Shown one piece after another: positions 43,454 to 55,551 of a stretch of 57,281 nucleotides of DNA (position 1 is its first letter; the number at the start of each line of letters is the position of its first letter). Source of the DNA: Phaeoceros laevis (Eukaryota; Anthocerotophyta; Anthocerotopsida; Notothyladales); contig JBNGIQ010009063.1 in NCBI GenBank assembly GCA_049999765.1, positions 1 through 57,281 on the forward strand. The letters run 5' to 3'. A program made the position numbers and the translations under genes. The notes under the pieces were generated by a model. That model did no database searches, was not told the origin of the DNA, and worked only from the letters and a program-made list of their open reading frames with translations.

Positions 43454-44201
43454 GTTTGATTGGCAATCTGGAGGCAGGAATCAGAAACACGATAACCTCA
43501 GAGATCAAGGGCTATAAAGGAATCTCGAATTTTGCACAGGATGCCGGCCCGTCCAAATTTGCCTCAGCCACCAACAAGTTGACAGGAAAATGACAGATCA
43601 CGACAGGCATCTCATCTTGCTGAGGTGAGACTTGCTTCAGATCAATTCAGATCCCACCGTCTTCAGCTCTTCGCAGCATCAGTAGGAGAGGGAGTCGAGC
43701 GGGTCACTGCAGACATACCGAAGACTCAGGGTTTGGTGAAGGATTCACCGCAACAGCGTCTGCCAAACGGGGAAAAGAGGAATAAATCAAGGCTGGCTGG
43801 AGAACGCACCAGCCTTCTGCGGGTTGCCGTCTACCCATTGCACGAAATTGTAGTGCACCTGCTCCCGTGTGGCGGACTGGGTCTTGAAAGGTTCCTTAAG
43901 GCATTTGCGCACTAGGTCCGCGCAAGTGTGCGCATTCGCCACATAAGTCATAGCGGCTGCTCGCCAGAACGGCTGAGCTCCTCCCGTACCGCCAGACATC
44001 CCCGAGGAATCTTCCAGCAGAAGTACAAGCGGTCACAGATGCAGGTACCGCAGCAGCTTGAATGCAGTTTGACTGTCGTGAGACCTAGAACACAAAAGAT
44101 TGAGTGCACTTGGTTGGAACTTGGTAGTCTACAGTAGACTAGTCTAGACTCGCTTACGATTTTCGGAGCTAGGATGGCGGGCGAAGGACCAGCGGCCAGC
44201 A
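43454..44201. repeat. Segmental duplication, copy 2 (ATP synthase epsilon block)
   Basis: Same block and orientation as 38065-38815. This copy retains the complete divergent carrier gene at its right edge, so it is probably the ancestral location. It lies immediately upstream of the BIO3-BIO1 start. Confidence 0.88.
43704..43999 (-). CDS. Mitochondrial ATP synthase epsilon subunit, copy 2
   Basis: Exon 1 43999-43810, exon 2 43759-43704, 81 aa, same two-exon model as the copy at 38.3 kb. The core P-F-W-R-A-A-A-M-T-Y, L-V-R-K-C-L-K-E-P-F-K and W-V-D-G-N-P-Q-K is intact. Exon 2 reads D-A-V-A-V-N-P-S-P-N-P-E. Differences from copy 1 include A/G, Y/N, A/D and K/N changes. Its start is 175 bp from the divergent carrier start, so the two share a bidirectional promoter. 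Confidence 0.88.
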
Positions 44202-45732
44202 AGGGGGATGGGAATGGGAAGACGAGCGGAGCAGCGTCATTTGTGTCTGGTGCAATTGCAGGCGTGGCCAGCACCACGCTTTTGCAGCCTCTGGATGTGG
44301 TGAAGACCCACTTGCAGGCATCGGCCTCGTCGAGTGGCCACCGCCTCGGCATCAGCGATGTAGTGCGGTCAGTGATGCGGAAGGAAGGCTTGGCTGGCCT
44401 GTGGCGAGGCACTGGCCCCGCGTGCCTGCGTGTCGGCCTCGGAGCTGGCCTCTACTTCGCCGTTCTGGGGCCAATTGTGAGGGCACTGGCCGCGGATCCC
44501 TCCTCCACCGTTAAGGAGAAGCTCCCTGCCTCGGTGGCTTTCAGTGCGGGCGCTATGACTCGAGCCTTTGCCTCCTTCGTGGTCTGCCCGATAACGGTTG
44601 TGAAGACGCGAATGGAGGTATGCTCTCGCCTCTCAGTCACTTGTCAGCATACACCTGTTATATGGAGGATTCAGGATTGAGCTCTAGCAGAATTGAGCTC
44701 TGCAGCTCAGGATTAGGGTGCTCTGTTATACGTAGGTTGCATGAAGTGATGATGGGGTTGCAGTATGCGGCAGCTTCGGGCATTCATTATACCAGCACCG
44801 CTGCGGCAATAGCGTCTATTGCGCGTAATGAAGGGCCTGCAGGTGATGCTGTGGTTTCTGACCGGTTGCAGTTCTGTCTCTACCCGCCAATGATATTCAG
44901 GATTGGAAGTTGACGCTTTCCCTGCTATGACAGGTTTGTATAGCGGCATGCTTGCAACGCTTGCACGTGATGCTCCCTATTCTGGACTCTACCTAGTCTT
45001 CTACAACCGTTTGCAACATGTCATGCGAGGTTTGTTTCTCGAATCATTGCAGGGCTTTGAATCACAATTGTTGCATAAATGCGTGTATAATTTTTGTTAT
45101 GCCGTTGCAGGTATGGTACCCGAGGGCAACGACGTTGTAATCAATTTCTCTTCGGGTAAATGCGGTTCTCACGGTCTTTCTCCTGGCTAAGTGGTGAGAA
45201 GCATGCTGTGCTGTGTGCCAACGTTACTTGTCTTGTCTGTTCAGGCGCGCTCGCAGGGGCCAGTTCAACTTTCCTCACGCACCCCCCGGATGTGGTGAGA
45301 AGTTAGTGAACTCCATTCAAGTCATTCGGTGTCGGTTAAGCTGCTGTTTTCAGTGTCCCACCAGTACGCTATGACGCAGATTCGCACGAGACTTCAGCTC
45401 AACCCAGAACACCACACTGGAATGGTTTCAACGGTCCGCAATATTGTCCAGGTGCTCCATCGAGTACTGGATACAGGGATAAGGTCAAGTTCGCAAGGCT
45501 TGGTTGACTGACATGATTGTTTCTGCAGGTCCAGGGTTTCAGAGGGTTGTATTCTGGTATTTTGCCAAGAGTGGGAAGGCGTGCTTTGCAACAAGCATTT
45601 TCATGGTATCGTGAGTCAGTTTCTTATTGGTACTTGTGGGGTAGTTTTGTTTTAGGTTGTGATTGTGCATTCCTGCGTGGCCACAGGACTATTTTTGAGG
45701 AGTTATCGGGTTGGATACAGAGAACGCTATGA
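44174..45732 (+). CDS. SLC25A38/Hem25-like mitochondrial glycine carrier
   Basis: Mitochondrial carrier, probably importing glycine for heme synthesis by homology to SLC25A38/Hem25. Eight exons, 302 aa: 44174-44617, 44764-44842, 44934-45029, 45111-45155, 45245-45294, 45380-45451, 45529-45605, 45687-45732. The three carrier signatures are P-L-D-V-V-K-T-H-L-Q, C-P-I-T-V-V-K-T-R-M-E and H-P-P-D-V followed across an intron by I-R-T-R-L-Q. Other markers are G-L-W-R-G-T-G-P, Y-S-G-M-L-A-T-L-A-R-D-A-P-Y-S-G-L-Y and G-L-Y-S-G-I-L-P-R-V-G-R-R-A. The N-terminus is Gly/Ser-rich. The substrate is inferred from family resemblance only. Confidence 0.9.
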
Positions 45733-45876
45733 CTTTCTCGTCATATGGGTTCGTCACGTAGGAGGTGATTTGTTCTACCTGATTACGGGGTCAAACGTTT
45801 ATTGCCTTGTAAGGAGTACTCATGCCCACAAATAAGAGCACGGACAAGGATTGTACAAATTTGACTATAGATACAT

Positions 45877-48800
45877 TCAGTAAAATTTGTTCGTGATGCG
45901 AGGAGCAACTTGTAACGGTTCCCCAGTAAAAGGATCAAACTTGAATGGCTCTCCGGTATATGGGTCGAACTTGAAACGACGCATGCCCATTCCAGGCAGC
46001 ACTACCCCTGCGCCCATGGGCCCTGCAGCACTGTGCAATCGGTATGGAGGAAGACCACAACTGTCGTTGGACACTCTGTGCAAGAACGGTTCTGATAGGT
46101 TGCCAACTGGCTGGGTCGGCAACGAAGCAACATTTCTATACGCTTCGTATCTGCGATACAGAATGCCACGGTGAGAGGTGACGCAAATACACCAGAAACG
46201 CAATAAGTCAAAACAGGGAAAAAACTCTTACCTCAGCACATCTGCGTCAACAGCATAGGGTAGCTGCAGATTATCGACAACAACAGGGATTCGAGTAGCA
46301 GACCCCAAAGTTAGTACTCGACTATCTCTTGCTGTCACATGGCTTCGTGCACCTGGCCCATAATTGACTGCTCTGCTGCTTGCTCTCCCAGTATAGTCTT
46401 GAATGCCTGGTTTGTCACGAAGTTCTCTGCGTACCTGGTACAGAAAACGCTCAGTACGATGTGCTTATTCAGATTCCCAACACCTACAAAAAGTTGTTTA
46501 AACTGTTTTCATATGATCTTCTAGGATCCTGCGGACCTCTGCGACAATTTGGCTTGGAAATCTCGGTGTTCATATTAGTGGTTTGTATTAGAAGTTTGCA
46601 ACCAGGCACCTTAGCTTCGGGGGAACTAGTTCTGCTTATGCTGGACAACCCAGCTTTTTCGCCATTTTCTTCGTCATGAAATTTGGAGGTCTGAGGACCC
46701 AAAAGCCCTTGGGGTAAGACTGAGGGTCAAGGACAGCATAACGAAGGCATCCTGCCCAGAAATTGGCCAGATCTGAAAATCCTTGCTGTTATTCTTAGTG
46801 TCAGACAATGTAAGAATGGCACATACCCGGTTTATCACACCAACTAAGTAAGCACCTTTGCTGCGGACATCTGCAAAGCTTGACAGAGAGAACTGCAACC
46901 AGGAAATGCAATGAAACATGTTGAAGTGTCTGAACAGCAAGGAAACGTCTGAACAGCAAGGAAAGTGCGGTATCTTTTTTCTTGCTAATTGTCAACCTGC
47001 TCAAGTGCAGAAACTGCTGCGTGCTCAGGTAGATCTCTCAGACTTTCGACAGCCCGAATGTCGACCTGCCAAAGATCAGACGAGTAAGCACCATCTAAAA
47101 TCTGCACTAATCGATCAATGTTTATAGTGAAACATCATCCACTGGAGCCAAATGGGATATGCCATGTGCTTGAAGATTACCACATGCTTTGACGACACCA
47201 CAATTCCTTCTCGCAAGGCTACCTTACCAGAGTAGGACTAAATCTTTACTGCAAGATGACAACCGACACTGAACAAAAATTCACCTCTTGACGAGTTGCA
47301 AGACCTTGCCGAAAGATTTGCATCAGCTTATCTCCAACTGCAGGGGGCAGAGAGACAACTGCAAGCTCATATCGGTCGACTACCTGCAAATTGGAAAGAC
47401 ATTGTAGTTTGTCAGGCCAGCGCAACCTTCTTCAGAAGTAAAAAACAAGATCAAAAACTTGTCACACAAGTGTAACGTTTTGGGGAGGAAATCACGGTTT
47501 TGTGAGAGCAGGAGCAGGAACATTGTGAATGGGAGACATAACCTCTGGCAGAGAGAACTCCTTATTTGTCACTCGAGGATTCTTAGCCACCACATAATCA
47601 GTGTAATCCCCGTAGGCTCCAGCAGGTACCAAAGAATCATATGGACCGGCACCCGCGAACATAACTGCTGGTGCTGGAGCTGAAGGATCTCCAATTTCCT
47701 CTCGAGCTCTCTTTCGAGCCTTATCAGCAGGCTTAGCCAATGTCACCTGAATATTGTAATTCCACATCCAAGAGCACCGCGATTAGTCCCACCATGCAGA
47801 CAAAACTGCAGAATCCAACTAATAACGTCCTGTACCTGTAGTCTAAATTTTGGCCCATTGCTTGGGCCATCAACTGTTTTTCCATCAAGTCCTTTGATTG
47901 CAGCATCAAGCTCCTGGGGCCCAACAACCAAGTCAGGCACCAACTATGGAAGACAGTTGTGAGCCAAGTTCACTTTGGTACATCATACAACAGACAGAGC
48001 AGCTCATACGCACCGATCGCTGTGTGAAGTGTACAAAACCTACTGGGATGTTGCTCTTCCTGGATATGGCTACACGTTCTACCTGCAACAAACAAACAAA
48101 GGAATGTCAAATCCTAATTCTTGAGGGTAGAAAACACCTCTGGAATGAAACATGTGGAGAAAACAAACACTGGAGCCTGACCTTGCCAAAAGGCTCAAAG
48201 AGAATCTGCAAGAAGTCCTCTTTGACATTGTTCGGAAGGTTTCCAACAAACGCGGTCTTTACCTGCACAAGACCTCCAGAAACTGTAAGCTACGTCATGT
48301 CTCTAGGTAGACTCCGACCAGATTCAACAACTTAATTGTGACCAGAACAGAAGACCAAATGGTGAGACATTAGATGCCCAACCATCTTCCAGCGAAGGAT
48401 GCCTGTACCTTCGCCATTTCATCAGGATCAGGCTCGGGTTCATTTTCAGCCCAATCAATTGCAGGTCGCCACTTGCCTCCAAGCATGAAATCAGGCCTGC
48501 TTGCTGCTCGGTATGCACGTGCNNNNNNNNNNNNNNNNNNNNNNNNNNNNNNNNNNNNNNNNNNNNNNNNNNNNNNNNNNNNNNNNNNNNNNNNNNNNNN
48601 NNNNNNNNNNNNNNNNNNNNNNGTATGCACGTGCTGCAGCCTGTGATGGAATTTCCCATGGACCAGATCAAATGGCTAGGATGCCTGATTTCGACTTTGA
48701 TAGAGCCTGACAGCCCAAGATTTGACTCGCTACAACGTTGAATTGAAACAACAGCACCTCAAGCAATGAAGGGGTTGCCAAGGATAGGTGCAAGCGATCA

Positions 48801-50640
48801 GAAGATCAGATCACGATTCATGAAATGGACGGAATCACTATCCAAGTGCCATTTACAGAGGAAAGTGGACAGACTGATCATACCAATGCGGATGAAAGAT
48901 GCTAAGCACCATGTTTGCCCAACTGCATCAGCACTACCTCTAATTCCAGCAAGTGTCGAGGATGTAGTACTTTGGAGGGTGGGCATAACTTGACTAGCAT
49001 CCAGTTGTGTAACTTCAGTACTCTGGCTGCTTTTTTCATACTCAGCCTCAGATGAAGACTCCATGGGTCAGCAATGGCATCCACGAGCATCAACAAGTCC
49101 ATACATGCTCAGAATATATGGCAGTACACATGTACTCACAGAAGGCCCCAGGAACGGACAAAGAGAATCAAAGTGAAATTATTTCTGAAGTGTACTGCCA
49201 GGTACACAAGGTAATTGAGGTCCAGGAATTGGGTAGAAGTAACCAGGGTTTAGAAAGCTGGTGGCTTTGACTTGACTAACGGTAATGGGGCTTCGAGAAA
49301 GGCAACAAAGACGGAAACATGTCTGCAGCCGAGAAGCTATGAGGAGCATAGCCCCAAGCATTGTGTTGTCATGCGCTGCCCAAAGCCAACGCAGGTGACC
49401 CAATCAGTACGAAGACAATCTCACCACATGATTTGCAACCTTCCCAGAAACTGACAACGAGAGGTTGCTTTTAAGTTAAAGCACTCCAAAAGAATGTACA
49501 AGCCACTCACCAAATGTGTCATCTCACTCTTAGTCCAAAGTGACCCGGACCATTCCTCAAAATGCCACCAGCAGGGGTAAGGGTTGTGAAAGAGAGGTTG
49601 GGAACCCACAGCATGGTTTGCAAAGTGTACAAAAGCAAAGCCTCGATTTTTTCGCTTCTTGCCCGGAGGAGATTCTCCAGTGCTTGGTGGCATGGCCAGC
49701 TCCACTGCCTGGACATCTTGAAATGCCTGCATCAGGATGACTAAACAGTTACCCTGGGTGGAGATACACAACGATAGATGACCAGGAACAGCTCCAGCCC
49801 CCTGTACCCTTATCATTCACGGCATTTTTTCTCTACTGTGAACCACAAGATATTTCGTGGAAGGTGCCAGACTAGACCATGCCATGCACGAAATTCTACC
49901 TGCCTCACCATCTGGTCAACCTCCTCTGGTCCCCATTCTTCAGGTAAAAGCGTACATAGATGTCAGTGCATGTGAGGCACCAAACAATAGGTAGCTCTTG
50001 GTAACTTGAATAAATCACATGAAACAATAGACACACCTTTCCGCAAATTTCCAAGGAATATAGTATCCTGGTCTGTTGAAGGGGTGACCCCGATCTTTCT
50101 CCCTTGCAACTACACGAAGCAAAGTAAGGGATTACTCAGGCATGCTGCACGGCACATCCATGCAGAATCCATGCTACCCAGGAATGGAAATCAATAAAAA
50201 GTTACAAACCATAGTTCCATTTTTCTCCTTCTGGGCTTTCAAAGCCGCGTCCCTGGTAGTGAAGCGCACAAAACAGTAGCCCTGCTTGGCAAACGAGGCG
50301 TTACCCTGGCCCAGAAAATAAGAAAAGAAGCTTTTGGGCTGTCTGTCGCAAGAAGCAGCATAAAAACCATGCCTTCGGTAATCCGGAGTGGTCCTTCATT
50401 ATTCGAATCTCGGCAACGTCCCCGCACTTGGAGAAAAACTTAACAGAACATTTACAAGACAGTCAGGACCGAGAACCAACAATACTCCCGCGGTTAAGAG
50501 CCTCCACTGAACGAGATTGCAATCTTCCGCACAAATCTCCAGCTAACAGTTACCTCGCGGATGACGCCTTCTGTCACATTTCGTTGAAGCCCTCCGACGA
50601 ATACTTCTGAACCTCTGAGCCTCTGATCTCCTCCTGCCAT
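45877..50640 (-). CDS. hnRNP-Q/R-like protein with three RRMs (LIF2-like)
   Basis: Nuclear RNA-binding protein, 568 aa. Sixteen exons: 50640-50554, 50438-50373, 50281-50210, 50109-50037, 49937-49909, 49726-49610, 48640-48409 (interrupted by the N gap), 48262-48182, 48082-48014, 47913-47836, 47746-47543, 47383-47285, 47065-46997, 46892-46827, 46434-46232, 46150-45877. RRM1 begins E-V-F-V-G-G-L with RNP1 G-Y-C-F-V-R-F. RRM2 begins I-F-L-G-N-L with G-F-A-F-V-H-F-A-N-H-A. Then W-R-P-A-I-D-W-A-E, and RRM3 begins A-F-V-G-N-L-P. Plant relatives (LIF2/At4g00830 type) act in chromatin and RNA regulation. The tail repeats F-K-F-D-P-x-T-G-E-P twice. Intron 2 uses a GC donor. Intron 6 is about 970 nt, long for this window. 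Confidence 0.9.
48523..48622. other. Assembly gap of exactly 100 N within an hnRNP exon
   Basis: Both flanks carry the same 12 bases GTATGCACGTGC (48511-48522 and 48623-48634). Collapsing them gives a continuous in-frame exon (A-A-A-R-A-Y-R-A-A-S-R-P) typical of the family. The gap is probably a default-size spacer over an unrecognised contig overlap. Confidence 0.9.
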
Positions 50641-51341
50641 GGTCCAAAATCAGGCGAGTGAATGAGCCACGCCAAGAGGCACGATACCAGTATTCCAGCA
50701 CCGATTCTGGCATTCGAACCTGAAACTTGTCTCTCTCCAACTCACCTGGGTGCTGACCAGAGATTCCATTTTCTGCAGCCTGCTCCTTTGGCTGCAACCA
50801 GCGCCAAGATAAGTTGAGCAAGAACAGCAAAGCCTCCCAAAGGCGACCCTCCGACACGACAGATTATCCCAACAGCGCGACGAAAATGCTCTTTCCAGTC
50901 GGAAGATGCCGCTTACCAACATAGCCATTCCCGGCCTGCAAGTCTGCCTTGTCGACTCCACTCACAGCTGTTCAATTACGCAAGGCAAAAGTTGCGCACA
51001 AGTCGGCATCAGACCGAAGTTCACGGGCCCCACGAATAAATTGAGGGGGATTGTTCGGACACGATGAATGAGACTACGGACGGAATGAGTGTGCCCTATC
51101 CGGACAGGACGCCGAGGTAGCGAGAACTTCGTTGTGTTGCCTGCCAGGGAAGGCGGACAGGTAAACCATCTCGTTATCGATGTCTGGAGGCCGGTCCAGT
51201 CCAAACCAACACTCTAGACTACTGTAGCACTCACTGTATATTCAGGACTTCAAAAGTCTCGTGTAGTCTAACAACTCCATCAGTCACCAGACTCACCACC
51301 GTTTCCCTCGGGGCTAGTAGTGTTTGCCAGTCTGCTTTTCA
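50641..51341. other. Divergent promoter region, hnRNP / amidohydrolase
   Basis: About 700 bp between divergent start codons. Minus-strand frames near 50.5-50.9 kb are readthrough from hnRNP exon 1. Nothing else recognised. Confidence 0.4.
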
Positions 51342-53507
51342 ATGGCACTCCGAGACGTCATGAGAATGACGTTGCTCCTCGGCAAAATCGTGACCATGGA
51401 CGGAGGCTTAAGGGTCTTCGAAAACGGAGCTTTAGTGGTGGTCGGGGATAAGATTCACGCTCTAGGACAGAGCGCCTCCATCACGCGGGAGTTTGCTGAG
51501 CAGGCTGATAAGATTGTGGACTTGTCAGACCATTGGATTCTGCCTGGTGAAGATCAAGCGCAGCTCAATCCTTGTAAGGCGTTTTGTAATGCAGCTCAAG
51601 AGTCAGGAATAACTGAGGTGAATTGTCATCTTATGGCAGGGTTTATCAATACGCACGTGCATACTTCGCAGCAGTTGGCAAGGGGAATAGCGGATGATGT
51701 GGATCTACTGACTTGGCTTCATGAGAGAATTTGGCCTTACGAATCTCATATGACTGAGGAGGACTCCTATCTCTCGACGTTGCTATGTGGAATTGAGCTG
51801 ATACATTCTGGCGTATGATGGAACCCTCACTATGGCCAGTTTGGATTCCCCGAACGTTTCCGGCGCCAGTGGAGTTGCTCACTTGAGCAATTGGTGCAGG
51901 TGACATGTTTTGCAGAGGCCGGGGGGCAGCATGTCGGCTCCATGGCGAGGGCCGTCGACAGGTTGGGAATTAGAGCATGTCTTGCTCGCTCGACCATGGA
52001 CTCTGGTGAAGGGTTACCAGCTACGTGGGCCGCTGAGACTACTGACGTCTGCCTCAAGGTGCATGGGCCTTCGGTGTTTCTCGTTCCTCTTGCCAGGATC
52101 AGAGTTGCGGCTCCAGCTGCACCCTATCTTGTAGCAGGAGTTGAAGTATGCCGTCGTGCAGAAACGATTAACTGTTCGAATTGACAGCAGATTCAGGAAG
52201 AGCTCTTTGACAAGTACAACGGGACAGCTGATGGTCGAATCAGGGTTTGGTTTGGAATAAGGCAGATCCTCAATGCCACAGACGACCTGTTGGTGCGGAC
52301 AAACCGAGCTGCTCATCAGAGAGACACTGGAGTCCATATGGTACTACGCTAACTTCTGCAGCCTTGGAATTGACCTGCCTTGATATCTGGGTTTGGTTTC
52401 TCAGCTTGCATTGGCTTTCATGACTTGGCAGCACGTGGCTGAAATACCATATGAGAACCAATGGGTGGTCGATACTAGAAAGGTCGAGCATGGCACTGTC
52501 ACACATCTTGACAAGATTAACTTTCTTGGAAGGAATCTCTTAGCAGCGCATTCCGTGTGGTTGGACCAGTCTGAGGTACTCTAGGGTGTACTTTCGGTTT
52601 TGAGAATTTGCAGTTCGATTACAAGCTTGACACGCAAGTTTATGAAGCTTGATATTTTTTAGCATTGCTCCTCTTCAAGGTGGAACTTTTTGCGAAGTCT
52701 GGAGTAAAGGTTTCCCATTGCCCAGCAGCTGCCATGAAAATGCTGGGATTTTCTCCTGTTCAAGAGATGATGGAGGCTGGAATATGCGTGTCACTGGGGA
52801 CTGATGGTGCCCCTTCAAACAACAGAATGAGCATAGGTGAGGAGGCTGTTGTCTACTTGCAAACAGGTTGCACCGACTGGCAGAAGTACAGACACTCCTA
52901 ATTGTCTCCTATTGTGCTGCCTCCTCAGTGGACGAAATGTATGTGGCTTCACTTATCAACAAAGGGAAAGCTGCTTATGAAAGGGGCACCACAAATCCCA
53001 CGGCCCTGCCTGCTACGACTATTTTGCAAATGGCCACAATCAACGGAGCAAAAGCCGTTTTATGGGATAAAGAGATTGGATCACTGGAAGTGGGAAAAAA
53101 GGTGCACCCCATCGTCCCTTTCAAGTTTGCCTTCCTACCAAGCATCTAACAGTAGTACTGTCATCTGCAGGCAGATCTGGTGGTAATTGATCCTCAACTT
53201 TGGACAATGCTTCCTCTTCATGATCCGTAAGTGTTGTGAAACTTCACCTGCTCGACCCTCTTTTCTGTATTGCTAGTCGTTAATAGCCACTAAAAGTGCC
53301 TCCGGTAATCTCAGAATATCGAGCTTCGTGTCCTCTATGAGGACCGAGAATATCAAGTCAGTGATGTGCAATGGGGTGTGGATTATGGAAGACAAGCAGA
53401 TTCTCACGGTTGATGAGGCACCGATTGTAAAGCAGGCGCAGAATGCTGCTGAAAAAATATTATCAAGATCACAAATCAAGTTGCCTAGAAGAATGAACTA
53501 CTTATGA
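51342..53507 (+). CDS. Amidohydrolase, MTA/SAH deaminase (chlorohydrolase) type
   Basis: Metal-dependent hydrolase resembling 5'-methylthioadenosine/S-adenosylhomocysteine deaminases and related chlorohydrolases. Nine exons, 470 aa: 51342-51546, 51640-51812, 51900-52058, 52188-52340, 52432-52575, 52680-52836, 52929-53101, 53171-53226, 53315-53507. Metal and active-site motifs are complete: G-F-I-N-T-H-V-H, H-M-H-V-A-E-I-P, A-A-H-S-V-W-L, V-S-H-C-P-A-A-A-M-K and L-G-T-D-G-A-P-S-N-N. The C-terminus has the small beta domain (G-K-K-A-D-L-V-V-I-D). The exact substrate cannot be told; the likely role is purine or methylthioadenosine salvage or detoxification. Upstream codons from 51324 lack an ATG. 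Confidence 0.9.
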
Positions 53508-54850
53508 AACTGTCGTCATCATTCAACCGCACATACGCAAACCCACACCGGACCATTAGTAAGATAACCATAGCCCTAATCAGTTCAGAGCGGGAAAAGA
53601 TTATCCTTTATTATCACTTCTATCTATCCAAAAACTCTTTTGATGACAAATCTACTCCATGTGTATTAACCCCTAATGGACCACGAGTGTTTTCTGAACT
53701 TTTCTTATTTGGTCGAACTTGTATTTTTTCAATTTTTTTGGGCAGTAAAATAGTGTGTGAACAGAAATTTGATAAGTACATAGCCCATGTTGGAAGCCTC
53801 CCAATGCTATATAACTCATTAGGTGGAAAAAAAGGATCACATTGAGATGTGAGCAATATTGGTTTCTCTTTGTTGGACACTTTAAGTTCGCCCAAGTTGA
53901 CTTGTAAGATTGAAGCACATTTTCAGCACATGTTGAGCGTTCATTTAGCCGAGCTGCAAGAAATTTGAAAAAATGTTTTAAAAAACAAGATCTTCTAAAA
54001 GATTACACCATCATTTTGTGAAACCTATTTGGAGTATAGTATATAATTTCTAACCGCATTATTGAGTGGAGCCCCATGCAAATATTTAATGTGTTTTCCT
54101 CGAACTGCAAGTTGCAAAGTGCAAACCAGTGTTTCTGCGTACGCCTTATGCGTCTTTTTCCCTACATAACGGGTATGAAACTTGCATTTCACGGGCCGGG
54201 AACGTTTCAAAGGCTAGAGTGTAAGGTAACCCTGAAACATTTCAAGGCATAAAGAGATGTTTGAGGGTTTGCACTCTTTTATTTTGGAGATTGTGCGGCG
54301 CATTTTACTTTGCACAAATGATATTACAATGATGGTCGGGCTGTTTCCCCGACTAGCCTAATTCTAATGCTAAATAAACTAATCTAATTAACCGCTAATT
54401 AGGCGCTAGGGTTTCACGAGATGTTGTTGACACACGTGCACGCTCCCAATGCTTTAGGGAAAGCGTTTTTCCTCCAAGTGTTTGCGGGCTTAGCATAGCT
54501 TGGCCAGCATCCGTTCCCTGTAGCTTCATGGGCCTCTCTGCTTGAAGGGGAAGAACGCAGCACATTCACATTCCTCACTTGTCGAATGAGTTGTTTGCAC
54601 TTGCCATTAATAATAAGCAGCGGCATCGCCGAATGCTCGTGATCCTGCATCCAACTCCTTTTTCTAGCAGCCCGCTCCTCTGAGGCTCGGAGCCCTCAAC
54701 GAAGGTTTTCTTTTATACCGTTTTTATATAGGGTAACATGATTCATTTTAGGGAAATGAAATCAACCCCAAACCCTATAAGAAACGTTCGAGATAAGTTT
54801 CGGGAATGGAATTGCGTTAGGAACGCGTTATTTATTGGAATATGGAGTTT

Positions 54851-55149
54851 CCCATAAAGTTATAAACCCCGGTCAACCAAAAATAGGTTAGAATTTCCAA
54901 TTTGTTTAATATGACATTAAAAATAAAAACGAACAAAATTGCCTGAATTTGGATTCTTATAGGAACTCGGGAGTAAGCATACATGAATACATAAGTGCGC
55001 ATTTCCCATAAACCCTGGTCAACCAAAAATAGGTTAGAATTTCCAATTTTTTAATATGATATTAAAAATAAAAATCAACAATATTGCCTGAATTTGGATT
55101 CTTGTAGGAACTCGGGAGTAGGCATACATGAATACAAAAGTGTGCATTC
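54851..55149. repeat. ~150-bp tandem duplication
   Basis: Units 54851-55004 and 55005-55149 share long words such as GGTCAACCAAAAATAGGTTA and TGCCTGAATTTGGATTCTT, with scattered substitutions and small indels. Confidence 0.9.
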
Positions 55150-55515
55150 CTTGAATTTAACACGAGGAAGTTTCGCTTAATCACATTTATAAACACAAAG
55201 GGTCATTACCATGAATGAATGAATGAATTGCACTATACTCCCCCTATAGACAGTCCGGTAAATGAGTCGGCCCCCCTCTAGCTACTTAGACCCTTACTTA
55301 CTAGCTAGCTAAACTACCTAGCTAAATTATTTTGTTAAATTACCCATCTAAATTGGCTTGCAAGCCGATGTCTTCGGCATACAAGCCGGTAGCTTAGTTA
55401 GGAAAATGAATGAGTCTAACTAATCGACCTAACTATGTTAATCTAGCTAATTTACCTGGCTAAGTTACCTAGCTAGATTACCTAGCTAATTTGGTTGAAG
55501 ATAAACAATATAAAT

Positions 55516-55542
55516 GGTTTAGGGTTTAGGGTTTTAGGGTTT
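55516..55542. repeat. Short interstitial telomere-like repeat
   Basis: GGTTTAGGGTTTAGGG followed by TTTTAGGGTTTA; three to four units of the plant telomere motif TTTAGGG. It lies just 3' of the minus-strand gene's stop codon and is too short to be a chromosome end. Confidence 0.8.
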
Positions 55543-55551
55543 ATCACGCGG

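Larger units (their letters stand above)
53508..55551. other. AT-rich, gene-poor stretch with local repeats
   Basis: Base composition shifts to AT-rich. Short frames have no family resemblance. Around 55280-55490 CTAGCTA-type words recur. Nothing identifies a specific transposon, but it may be degraded repeat DNA. Confidence 0.5.

Noticed and set aside
54414-54650. Possible retrotransposon ORF in the AT-rich block
   Set aside because: No protease, integrase or reverse-transcriptase motifs, and no paired long terminal repeats were found.
55516-55542. Chromosome end suggested by TTTAGGG units
   Set aside because: Only three to four imperfect units, with gene exons on the far side.
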